Of a stretch of 64,000 nt of DNA, positions 7,261-15,000 are shown one piece after another. Within the stretch, counting starts at the first letter, position 1. The number at the start of each line of letters is the position of its first letter. The stretch is from DATMRS01 sp035566015 (lineage in GTDB: Bacteria > Pseudomonadota > Alphaproteobacteria > Sphingomonadales > Sphingomonadaceae): positions 165,083 through 229,082 of the forward strand of contig DATMRS010000008.1 in assembly GCA_035566015.1 (NCBI GenBank). The letters are read 5' to 3'. A model generated the notes under the pieces. That model did not search any database and was not told where the DNA came from. It saw nothing but the letters and a program-made list of their open reading frames with translations. The position numbers and the translations under genes were made by a program.

Positions 7261-9963
7261 TTAGGCCTCGGGAGTTCCGTTTTCGTCCTCGCTTTCCCCG
7301 TCGGGCGCGGCGAGGGCGAGGAGGGTCTCGGGGAAGTGGAGGGTGAAGCGCGCGCCGCCTTCGTTCGCCCGGTTGGTGGCGGAGACGGCGATGTCCATCG
7401 CGTCAGCCAGCCCCTTGACGATCGCGAGGCCGAGGCCGGTGGCGTTGCCGCGATCGCGTTTCTCGCCGCGCAGGAAGCCTTCGAAGATGTGCGGCGCCTG
7501 ATCGGGGCGAAGACCCGGTCCCTCGTCGAGCACGGCGAGCGTGATGCCGTCATGGACGCGGCGGCCCTCCAGCGTGATCGGCGCGTCGCCGCCGCCATGG
7601 CGCTGGGCATTGTCGATGAGGTTGACGAGCATGTGGTTGAGAAGCCGCTGATCGACCGAGACGCGCGGCAGATCCGGCGGAATGTCGAGCACGATGCGCG
7701 CGGGATCGAGCGTGGCGCGCAGGTCGTGGGCGGCGGCGGCGACCGCCTCGACCAGATCGGTCGGCTCGGCGGCGATGTTGAGCGCCCCCGCCTCCACGCG
7801 CGACATGTCGACGATGTCGGCGAGAAAGCGGCTGAGCCGCCGCGTCTCGACGCGCAGCGTGCCGAGCAGCGCGGGATCGGGCGGCCCTTCCTCTTCCTTG
7901 TCGAGCGCGTCGGCGGCGGCGATGACGGCGGTGAGCGGCACGCGGACATCGTCGCCGATCGAGGAGATGAGCGCGGCGCGCAGCCGGTTGCGCTCGCCTG
8001 CCACCGTCACCTCGCGCATGTCGCCTTCGAGGCGGACGCGCTCATAGGCGAGCGCGGCCTGGCCGATCAGCGTGGCGAGCAGGATCGCGCGATCGGGCGG
8101 CACCGGCGTGCGCCCGCGCGGCTCCACCAGCCCCAGTACCGCCATCGTGCCGAGCGAGGTCTTGAGCGGATGGAACTGCCAGTCGGCGGCGGCGAGCGTG
8201 GAGGTGTCGCGCCCCGTCGGCTCGCCATGATCGAACGCCCATTCGGCGGCGGTCATCTCGACCGGGCCGAGCGACTCGGCGCGGGGCGGCGCCGCCTCAA
8301 TCATCACTAGCACGCCGTCGCGCCGGGCGAGGAGCACGGTGTCGACGCCGAGGAGGCGCGAGACTTCGGCGCAGATCGCGCCGGCGGTATCCTTTTCCTT
8401 GGAGACGATGGCGAGTTGCTGCGCGAAAGCGGCGATGCTCGCATTTTCGCGTGCGCTGCGCGCGCCGATCGTCGCCTCCGACCGCAGCCGCCCGGCCATG
8501 CGGCTCGCCACCATCGCCACGGCGGCGAGGACCAGCAGGGTCGCGATATTGGGCGCGTCGCGGATGATGAGCGTGTGCAGCGGCTCCAGGAAGAAATAGC
8601 CGTAGGCGAGCGCGGAGAGCAGGCTCGCCAACAGGCCGACGCGGATGCCGAACAGGGTGGCGGCGGCAATCACCGGAAGGAGATAGAGCATGTCCACCGA
8701 TCCCGCCGAGATGATCGGGACGAGCCCCAGCGCGGCAAGCGTGGTCAGCGCCACCATGCCCGTGGCGATGCCATAGTCGCGCAGCCGGACGCCCAGCGGC
8801 GGGCGTGGCGCGGCCTCGGCCGGCGCGGCGCCGGGGGGCGAGGTAGGCCGGGTGGCGGAAGGGATGACGTGGATCGCCACGCCCGCGAAACCGTGGAGCA
8901 GCCGGTTGACGACCGAGCCGTGGCGCAGCGTGAACCACCAGCTACGCTGCGACTTGCCGATGACGAGCTGCGTCGCGCCCATTTCGGCAAGCTGGGCGCG
9001 TATCCCCTCGGCGACATTGGTGGCGGGCACGGTGGCGAGCGTCGCGCCGAGGCTGGCGGCAAGCTGGAGCGCGTGGGCGAGCTGGGTTTGCGCCTCCTCG
9101 CCCAGCGCGCGGGTGCGCGGCGTTTCGACGTGGAGCGCGGTCCATGGCGCGCGCAACGCATCGGCGAGGCGTTTGGCGGCGCGGACCAGCGTCTCGCTGC
9201 CCGGCAGCTCGCTGACCGCGACGAGCACCCGCTCGCCGGCGGTACGAATGCCGCGATCGACGCCCTCCATCTCCTCCAGTTGGGCATCGACGGCGAGCGC
9301 GGCGCGGCGCAACGCCAGCTCGCGCAGCGCGGAGAGGTTCGGCCGCGAGAAATAATGGGCGAGGACGCGGCTCACCTCCTCGGGGACATGGACCTTGCCC
9401 TCCTTCAGCCGCTCGACGATCTCGTCGGGGGGCAGGTCGATCAGCTCGATATCGGCGCGATCGACCAGCGCGTCGGGAACGGTGGCGGCTACCTGGACGC
9501 GACTGAACTGCGCGGCGACGTCGGTCAGGCTCTCGATATGCTGGACGTTGAGCGTGGTCGCGACGTCGATACCGGCGGCGAGCAGCTCCTCGACATCCTG
9601 CCAGCGGCGGGGATGGCGGCTGCCCGGCGCGTTGACGTGCGCGAGATCGTCCATCAGCACGAGCGCGGGCGCGCGCGCGACGATCGCGTCGAGATCGGCC
9701 TCCTCCTGCCGGCGCCCGTCCCGCTCGACCACATGGCGCGGCACCGTCTCGAAACGGCGGGCGAGCGCCTCGATATCGGCGCGGCCGTGCGTCTCGATCG
9801 CGCCGATCACGACGTCGAGACCGGCGCGCCGTCGCGTCGCGCCTTCGCGCAGCATTTCCAATGTCTTGCCGACCCCTGGCGCGGCGCCCAGGAATATCTT
9901 GAGCTTCGCCCGGGGGACGGAGGGCGCATCAGGCGCGGGCCGGGATGGATCGGACGACGGCAC
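7261..9963 (-). CDS. kdpD: KdpD-type sensor kinase lacking the phosphoacceptor histidine
   Basis: A 900-residue KdpD architecture: N-terminal KdpD domain with Walker A GAAPGVGKT (26-34), a universal-stress-like domain (about 250-375), four closely spaced membrane segments (DUF4118, about 400-500), a GAF-like region, and a C-terminal kinase core. KdpD senses K+ limitation and phosphorylates KdpE. The ATP-binding boxes are intact (NLIDNAQRHG, DEGPGL, GLGLAI), but the H-box reads SSIGDDVRVPL where SHDLRTPL is expected: the histidine is Asp671, codon GAC at 7953-7951. No kdpE or kdpFABC is adjacent. Either it works as a non-phosphorylating sensor or regulator, or it is decaying; the full-length frame argues for retained use. 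Confidence 0.85.
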   Translation of the reverse strand: MPSSDPSRPAPDAPSVPRAKLKIFLGAAPGVGKTLEMLREGATRRRAGLDVVIGAIETHGRADIEALARRFETVPRHVVERDGRRQEEADLDAIVARAPALVLMDDLAHVNAPGSRHPRRWQDVEELLAAGIDVATTLNVQHIESLTDVAAQFSRVQVAATVPDALVDRADIELIDLPPDEIVERLKEGKVHVPEEVSRVLAHYFSRPNLSALRELALRRAALAVDAQLEEMEGVDRGIRTAGERVLVAVSELPGSETLVRAAKRLADALRAPWTALHVETPRTRALGEEAQTQLAHALQLAASLGATLATVPATNVAEGIRAQLAEMGATQLVIGKSQRSWWFTLRHGSVVNRLLHGFAGVAIHVIPSATRPTSPPGAAPAEAAPRPPLGVRLRDYGIATGMVALTTLAALGLVPIISAGSVDMLYLLPVIAAATLFGIRVGLLASLLSALAYGYFFLEPLHTLIIRDAPNIATLLVLAAVAMVASRMAGRLRSEATIGARSARENASIAAFAQQLAIVSKEKDTAGAICAEVSRLLGVDTVLLARRDGVLVMIEAAPPRAESLGPVEMTAAEWAFDHGEPTGRDTSTLAAADWQFHPLKTSLGTMAVLGLVEPRGRTPVPPDRAILLATLIGQAALAYERVRLEGDMREVTVAGERNRLRAALISSIGDDVRVPLTAVIAAADALDKEEEGPPDPALLGTLRVETRRLSRFLADIVDMSRVEAGALNIAAEPTDLVEAVAAAAHDLRATLDPARIVLDIPPDLPRVSVDQRLLNHMLVNLIDNAQRHGGGDAPITLEGRRVHDGITLAVLDEGPGLRPDQAPHIFEGFLRGEKRDRGNATGLGLAIVKGLADAMDIAVSATNRANEGGARFTLHFPETLLALAAPDGESEDENGTPEA

Positions 9964-10130
9964 GCCGAGCCTTTAGCGCATCGAATGCCGGCGCAACAAC
10001 CTCCCGCCGCCAACGCTCCCGTCGTCCTTCGTGCCCGGCCCGCCGATTTCGCCGCTCGACACCGGCGACTCGCCCGCGATAAGGGCGGGGTGGGCGAGCG
10101 ACGGCGAAGCGGACGGGGATCGGCACGGGA

Positions 10131-11153
10131 ATGACCATCTGGGTTAAGTTGCTCGACCGGACGGCCGTGCTTTTCCTGGGCGTTGCGGTAGGCGTGGCGA
10201 TGGGCCTCGCCTTTGCCGGCGGCGAGGAAGAGGAAGCGCCGCTGCCGGTGCCCGCGACGCAATCCTCCGCGCCCGCGCCGGCGTCCTCCGCGTCTCCTTC
10301 CTCCACCAGGAGGCCGGCGCAGGGCCAGCCTCGTCTGGCCGACAACCGGCCCGTCACCCCCGGCCTCGGCCAAAGCAGCGACCCCGGCCTTGATCTCGCG
10401 GCGCCGTTCGGGCCGCATCTGCTGTCGACGGTGGCGCAGGGCGGCAAGGTGCGCGTCGGCGTCTTCGGCGACAGCTATGGCGACGGCATCTGGTCCGCGC
10501 TCTACCATCTGCTGCCCGCCAAGCGGCAATATGAAGTGGTGAAGTTCAGCCAGCAATCGACCGGCTTTACCCGCTATGGCAGCCTCAACCTCGAAGATCA
10601 TCTGCGCGAGCAGATCGCCGACAAGCCGATCGACATCGCCGTCATCTCCTTCGGCGCGAACGACACGCAAGGGGTGATGGCGGGCCGCCATGCCGCGAAG
10701 CTGCTCAGCCCCGAATGGCAGGCGATCGTCGGCAAAAGGGTTGAGGGTTTCATCCGGATACTCAGGCAGCAGGGGGCGATGGTCTATTGGGTCGGCCTGC
10801 CTCGGATGCGCAAGCCGAGCTACGACGCCGATATCGCCGGCATGAACCTTTTCTATGCGCGCAAGATGAAGGAGCTGGGCGTGCCCTGGATCGATACCGC
10901 GCCGCTTTCGGTGGATGCCGACGGCAATTATGCGCCATATCTGCCCGATGGGCCCGACCAGAAGCGCATCCTGATCCGCGCCAATGACGGCATCCACATG
11001 TCGATGATCGGTTATCAGCGGATCACGCGCGGGCTGGCGAAGCGGATCGACCATTATGTCGATGCGGCGAGGCGCCAGGCGGGCGTTACGCCGCTCTCGG
11101 GCACGGCATCGGCACGGACCGACGAAACGGGCACGGGGATGCGCGCATCGTGA
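10131..11153 (+). CDS. SGNH-hydrolase-family protein (DUF459-like), periplasmic
   Basis: A 340-residue protein with an N-terminal hydrophobic anchor (about residues 10-28), a Pro/Ala/Ser-rich linker, and an SGNH fold: block I GVFGDSYGDG (Ser nucleophile), ISFGANDTQ (Asn block), and NDGIHMS near the end (Asp and His of the triad). Such proteins often transfer or remove O-acetyl groups on exported polysaccharides. Its stop overlaps the GTG start of the next SGNH gene (GTGA), and an MBOAT acyltransferase follows, so a joint role in polysaccharide or wall O-acetylation is a reasonable inference. It is divergent from kdpD. Confidence 0.75.
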   Translation: MTIWVKLLDRTAVLFLGVAVGVAMGLAFAGGEEEEAPLPVPATQSSAPAPASSASPSSTRRPAQGQPRLADNRPVTPGLGQSSDPGLDLAAPFGPHLLSTVAQGGKVRVGVFGDSYGDGIWSALYHLLPAKRQYEVVKFSQQSTGFTRYGSLNLEDHLREQIADKPIDIAVISFGANDTQGVMAGRHAAKLLSPEWQAIVGKRVEGFIRILRQQGAMVYWVGLPRMRKPSYDADIAGMNLFYARKMKELGVPWIDTAPLSVDADGNYAPYLPDGPDQKRILIRANDGIHMSMIGYQRITRGLAKRIDHYVDAARRQAGVTPLSGTASARTDETGTGMRAS

Positions 11154-12547
11154 TTGCGCTGGCTCTGGCGGCGGCGGCGGCCGTGGCGACGCCCGGCTGC
11201 GTGGAGGGGCTGTGCAACGTCAAAGCGCTCGACCCCTGGTTCGAGAAACTGGCGAAGGCCGGTCATCAGGAGGGGCGGCGGCCGCTCCATATCCTCCAGA
11301 TCGGCGACAGTCACACGGCGGGCGACACGCTGACCGCGCCGTGGCGCGACATCCTGCAACAGCGTTACGGCAGCGGCGGGCGCGGCGTGCTGCCTCCCGG
11401 CCGGCCGTGGCAGGGCTATTTCGTGCGCGGCATGACGGCGGAAATGTCCGATGGCTGGTCGCTGGCGGCGACGTTCGGGCCGGGATCGTCGGACCCGCGC
11501 CCGCCACTCGGCCTTTCGGGATTCAGTCTCACCTCGCGGCGCCCCGGCGCGCGGATCGCGCTGACCGCCGATGCGGGCGAAATGTTCGATCGGTTCACCG
11601 TCTGCGCGATCGCCGGGCCGCGCGCCGGCGCCTTGCGGCTCACTATCGGCCAGGTGAGCGAGCGGATGAACCTCGACAGCGCGATCCAGCGGCCGCAATG
11701 CCGCACGCTGACGACGGCGCAGCCGCAATTCACCGCCGAGGTGGTGGCGGAGGGCGATCCGGTGACGATCACCTCCTGGGCGACGTTCCGCGACGCGGGC
11801 GGCGTGGCCGTCTCGAACCTCGGCGTCGTCGGGTCGCAGCTCGTCCATTTCGCGCGAACCGACGACGCGGTCGTCGCCGAGGAGCTACGGACCTACAAGC
11901 CCGACCTGATCGTGCTCGCCTTCGGCACGAACGAGGGCTTCGCGCCGGTCTTCCGGCCGTCCGAATATGAGGTGCTGCTCCGGACGCAGATCGGGCGGCT
12001 GCGGCGGCTGTCGGGGGGAACGCCGATCCTGCTGATCGGCGCGCCCGACGCCAGCTCGCGTCGTGAGGCGATGCGCCATAATGCGCCGGGGCCGACGCCG
12101 CCCGCCTGCCCCGAGCCGACGACGGTGACGGTCGCCGCACCCGCGCCGACGCCGCCTCCCCCGCAGAGCCGATCGCCGATCGACGAGGTGATGGCGGACC
12201 TGCGCGGCAGCGAGGGCGAGCCCGATCCCGCGCCCGCGCCGGCGGTCGCCCGACCGACGACGACACGCGTGCAATGGGCGGTGCGCGGCGCCGATCCGCT
12301 GTTCCCGCCCGCGGGCCTCGCCTCGGTGCGCGAGGTGCAGCGGCGGGTGGCGCATGCGCTGGGCGTCGCCTTCTGGGACTGGAACGCGCGGATGGGCGGG
12401 GCCTGCTCGGCAGTGCGCTGGACCAAGGCCGATCCGCCGCTGATGCGGGGCGACTATGTCCACTTCACCTCGGCGGGCAGCAAGATCATCGGCGAGCGGC
12501 TGGAGAGCGACCTTACCAAGGCCGCCCAGATCGAGGCGCGGCGCTGA
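11150..12547 (+). CDS. SGNH/GDSL-family protein, exported
   Basis: A 465-residue protein with a signal peptide (hydrophobic alanine-rich start, cleavage near VATPGC). The SGNH elements are ILQIGDSHTAGD (Ser and preceding Asp), LAFGTNEGF (Asn) and DYVHFTSAGS near the C-terminus (His). A proline-rich insert (about residues 320-370) separates the last block. It starts with GTG at 11150, overlapping the preceding gene's TGA by 3 bases, which indicates translational coupling. By analogy with paired SGNH/MBOAT systems, it likely handles acyl groups on a periplasmic glycan; the substrate is unknown. Confidence 0.75.
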   Translation: MIALALAAAAAVATPGCVEGLCNVKALDPWFEKLAKAGHQEGRRPLHILQIGDSHTAGDTLTAPWRDILQQRYGSGGRGVLPPGRPWQGYFVRGMTAEMSDGWSLAATFGPGSSDPRPPLGLSGFSLTSRRPGARIALTADAGEMFDRFTVCAIAGPRAGALRLTIGQVSERMNLDSAIQRPQCRTLTTAQPQFTAEVVAEGDPVTITSWATFRDAGGVAVSNLGVVGSQLVHFARTDDAVVAEELRTYKPDLIVLAFGTNEGFAPVFRPSEYEVLLRTQIGRLRRLSGGTPILLIGAPDASSRREAMRHNAPGPTPPACPEPTTVTVAAPAPTPPPPQSRSPIDEVMADLRGSEGEPDPAPAPAVARPTTTRVQWAVRGADPLFPPAGLASVREVQRRVAHALGVAFWDWNARMGGACSAVRWTKADPPLMRGDYVHFTSAGSKIIGERLESDLTKAAQIEARR

Positions 12548-12570
12548 GGATGGCGGATAACTCTATCTGC

Positions 12571-12664
12571 CGTCATTCCGGCGAAAGCCGGAATCCATGG
12601 AAGCGAGTCGCTCCATGACGAGCCGAGCCGAGTCCATGGACCCCGACTTTCGTCGGAGTGACGG
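12571..12664. repeat. Palindromic element, family B-C
   Basis: A B palindrome (ATTCCGGCGAAAGCCGGAAT, 12575-12594) followed after a linker of about 50 bases by a C palindrome (CCCCGACTTTCGTCGG, from 12641). The linker contains the recurring words GCGAGTC and AGTCCATGG. The whole unit is about 94 bp. Confidence 0.8.
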
Positions 12665-12743
12665 GTGGGGTGTCATATCGGGATTGAGGGGTCGGGACAG
12701 CCGCCTCGCTGTCGCAAGGTTCGCGCCCTCCGCAGCAATTTTG

Positions 12744-12839
12744 CGTCATTCCGGCGGAAGCCGGAATCCATGGACGGCGGGTCGCTCAACGAGGAAGCGA
12801 ACCGAGTCCGTGGACCCCGACTTTCGTCGGGGTGACGGG
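12744..12839. repeat. Palindromic element, family B-C
   Basis: Second copy in the same gap: B palindrome ATTCCGGCGGAAGCCGGAAT near 12748, linker with ACGGCGGGTCGCTCAAC, then C palindrome CCCCGACTTTCGTCGGGG near 12815 and GTGACGG. Confidence 0.8.
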
Positions 12840-12864
12840 TTGGGGGGTGTCTCGACACTCTCCT

Positions 12865-12958
12865 CGTCATTCCCGCGCAGGCGGGAATCCATAGACGCGA
12901 CGCTGCGACCTGTTCGGGGGACCATGCATATGGATTCCCGCCTGCGCGGGAATGACGG
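12865..12958. repeat. Palindromic element, family A (two inverted units)
   Basis: ATTCCCGCGCAGGCGGGAAT and its inverted partner ATTCCCGCCTGCGCGGGAAT bracket about 50 bases. Three elements thus fill most of the 490-base gap between the second SGNH gene and the MBOAT gene; no gene is seen in this gap. Confidence 0.8.
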
Positions 12959-13037
12959 AGAAGGTTGGAGGGGCAGGGTTCTGCCAGGGACCCTGCGCGG
13001 GATTGACGGCGAGTGTTCGGGGGGGCGGCGCTAGGCC

Positions 13038-14444
13038 ATGCTGTTTCCCACGCTCACCTTCGGCCTGTTCTTCCTGCTCACCTACACCGTCGTGTGGGGC
13101 ACGTCGGAGTGCAATGAGTGGCGCAAGATATTGCTGCTCGTCGCGTCCTGGGTGTTTTACGGCTGGTGGGACTGGCGTTTCGTCGCGTTGCTGATCGGGT
13201 CGGCCTTCCTGAACTGGGGGGCGGCGGCGCTGATCGCGCGGAGCGAGGAGGAGCGGACGCGCAAGCTGCTGGTGGCGGCGGGCGTCGCCGGCAATCTCGG
13301 CATCCTCGGCTTCTTCAAATATTACGACTTCTTCCTCGAACAGCTCGGCATCCTGCTCGATGCGCTGGGCTGGCATCGCGATCTGCCTTTGCTGTCGATC
13401 ATCCTGCCGGTGGGCGTGTCCTTCTTCACCTTTCAGGGCATGTCCTACCTGATCGACGTCTATAAGAAGCGCGTGGCCCCGGCGAGCCTGCTCGACATGA
13501 CCCTGCTCATGTCCTTCTTCCCGCATCTCGTCGCCGGGCCGATCGTGCGCGCGTCGGACCTCATTCCCCAGTTCCGCCACACGCCGAAGATCGATCGCGG
13601 CATGGTGACGATGGGGCTGCTGCTGATCGTCTGGGGGTTGTTCAAGAAAGCGGTGGTGGCGTCCGAACTGTCGGTGAACCTTGTCGATCCGGCTTTCTTC
13701 GATCCCGCCTCGCAGACCAGCCTCGACCTGATCGTCGCGGCCTATGGCTATGCGGTGCAGATATATTGTGATTTCTCAGCCTATAGCGACATGGCGATCG
13801 GTATCGCCGCCCTGCTCGGCTATCGTTTCCCGATCAACTTCAACCAGCCCTATCGTGCCGCCTCGCTCCAGGATTTCTGGCGGCGCTGGCATATCAGCCT
13901 GTCGAGCTGGCTGCGCGACTATCTTTATATCTCGCTGGGCGGCAATCGCGGCGGCCTGTTCTACATCTGTCGCAACCTGATGATTACCATGCTGCTGGGC
14001 GGCATCTGGCATGGCGCGAAATGGACCTTTCTCATCTGGGGCGGTCTGCACGGCCTCGTCCTCGCCGTCGAGCGGATATGGCGCGAGGTGAAGCCCGAGG
14101 GGTGGGGATCGCTGCCCAAAGCGCTGGGCATCTTCATCACCTTCCATATCGTGCTGCTGGGCTGGATATTCTTCCGGTCCGACAGCTTCGAAGGCGCGAT
14201 CGCCTATCTGGGTGGCATGGCGGGCGGCGACATGACGGCGATGCTGACGACGCCGCTCGCGCTCGTCCTGATCCTGTTCGGGCTGGCGATCCACTTCACG
14301 CCGCCGCATCTGGCGCAGGGCATGGCGCTGCGCCTGCGCCGGCTGAACGCGCCCGCGCTGGGGCTGGCGATCGGCGTCACCATCCTGCTGATCGACGCGA
14401 TGCGCTTCGAAGGCGTCGCGCCGTTCATTTACTATCAGTTCTAG
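13038..14444 (+). CDS. MBOAT-family O-acyltransferase (AlgI-like)
   Basis: A 468-residue integral membrane protein with about ten hydrophobic segments. The MBOAT hallmarks are present: FNQPYRAASLQDFWRRWHIS in the cytoplasmic loop, and GGIWHGAKWTFLIWGGLHG with the catalytic-type histidine. AlgI-like enzymes move acetyl groups across the inner membrane for O-acetylation of exported polysaccharides (alginate, cellulose, peptidoglycan). The two SGNH genes upstream would supply the periplasmic transfer step. The 490-base repeat-filled gap upstream means it may have its own promoter. Which glycan is modified cannot be told. Confidence 0.9.
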   Translation: MLFPTLTFGLFFLLTYTVVWGTSECNEWRKILLLVASWVFYGWWDWRFVALLIGSAFLNWGAAALIARSEEERTRKLLVAAGVAGNLGILGFFKYYDFFLEQLGILLDALGWHRDLPLLSIILPVGVSFFTFQGMSYLIDVYKKRVAPASLLDMTLLMSFFPHLVAGPIVRASDLIPQFRHTPKIDRGMVTMGLLLIVWGLFKKAVVASELSVNLVDPAFFDPASQTSLDLIVAAYGYAVQIYCDFSAYSDMAIGIAALLGYRFPINFNQPYRAASLQDFWRRWHISLSSWLRDYLYISLGGNRGGLFYICRNLMITMLLGGIWHGAKWTFLIWGGLHGLVLAVERIWREVKPEGWGSLPKALGIFITFHIVLLGWIFFRSDSFEGAIAYLGGMAGGDMTAMLTTPLALVLILFGLAIHFTPPHLAQGMALRLRRLNAPALGLAIGVTILLIDAMRFEGVAPFIYYQF

Positions 14445-14455
14445 AGGCGACGGCG

Positions 14456-14803
14456 ATGGCGATCCTTCCCGAACCCGAAGCGGATGCCGAAGCGGCCGCC
14501 CGCCGCCGGCCGCGCGACGACATGGCCTCGCCGGTGGACCTGCCCGATGCCGAGCCGATCGGCGCGAACCCGTTGCGCTGGACGAGCGGGGTGATCGCGG
14601 TGGCGACCTTGTTCCTCTTCCTGTTCAACGCCAATGCGCTGAGCGACTGGGCCGCCGAGCTGCCCCCCAACGCGATCAACGCGCGGATCGTGACCGCGGC
14701 GGAGGCGTGGGAGTCGCTGACCGACGAGATCGGCCTCGGCGCGCCGCGGGCCTGGCTCCACGCGCGCTGGAAGGGGGCGGAAGAGGCGAAGTTCTCGGAA
14801 TGA
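14456..14803 (+). CDS. Small single-pass membrane protein of the acyltransferase cluster
   Basis: A 115-residue protein: an acidic, Ala/Arg-rich N-terminus, one hydrophobic segment around residues 42-62 (SGVIAVATLFLFLFNAN), then a soluble part of about 50 residues. ATG at 14456 lies 11 bases after the MBOAT stop, so the two are almost certainly co-transcribed. The open frame extends upstream inside the MBOAT gene, but that part is a shadow. No family is recognised; position suggests an accessory role in the O-acylation machinery. Confidence 0.65.
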   Translation: MAILPEPEADAEAAARRRPRDDMASPVDLPDAEPIGANPLRWTSGVIAVATLFLFLFNANALSDWAAELPPNAINARIVTAAEAWESLTDEIGLGAPRAWLHARWKGAEEAKFSE

Positions 14804-14837
14804 GCTGGCGCCGGAAGGACAAAGAGGGGCGCCCTTT

Positions 14838-14933
14838 CCGTCACCCCGACGAAAGTCGGGGGCCATGGACTCGGTTCGCTTCTTTAACCGGGCGAGCCGC
14901 CGTCCATGGATTCCGGCTTTCGCCGGAATGACG
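14838..14933. repeat. Palindromic element, family B-C, reverse orientation
   Basis: The C palindrome (CCCCGACGAAAGTCGGGG) comes first at about 14842 and the B palindrome (ATTCCGGCTTTCGCCGGAAT) second at about 14910: the same element as at 12571 read on the other strand. It lies between the small membrane protein gene and parC. Confidence 0.8.
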
Positions 14934-15000
14934 TGGAGTTGGTGGAGAGGGGGGCATCCCCCCGGTTGCGGTTGGGTCGGGGCGCGGCTACCAGCCTTGC

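Noticed and set aside
8416..10134. 572-residue plus-strand open frame opposite kdpD
   Set aside because: Shadow; composition typical of GC-rich antisense frames and no ribosome site.
12571..12958. Cluster of repeats as a CRISPR array
   Set aside because: The repeats are palindromes of two kinds in changing orientation, irregularly spaced and scattered elsewhere; there are no unique equal-length spacers and no cas genes.
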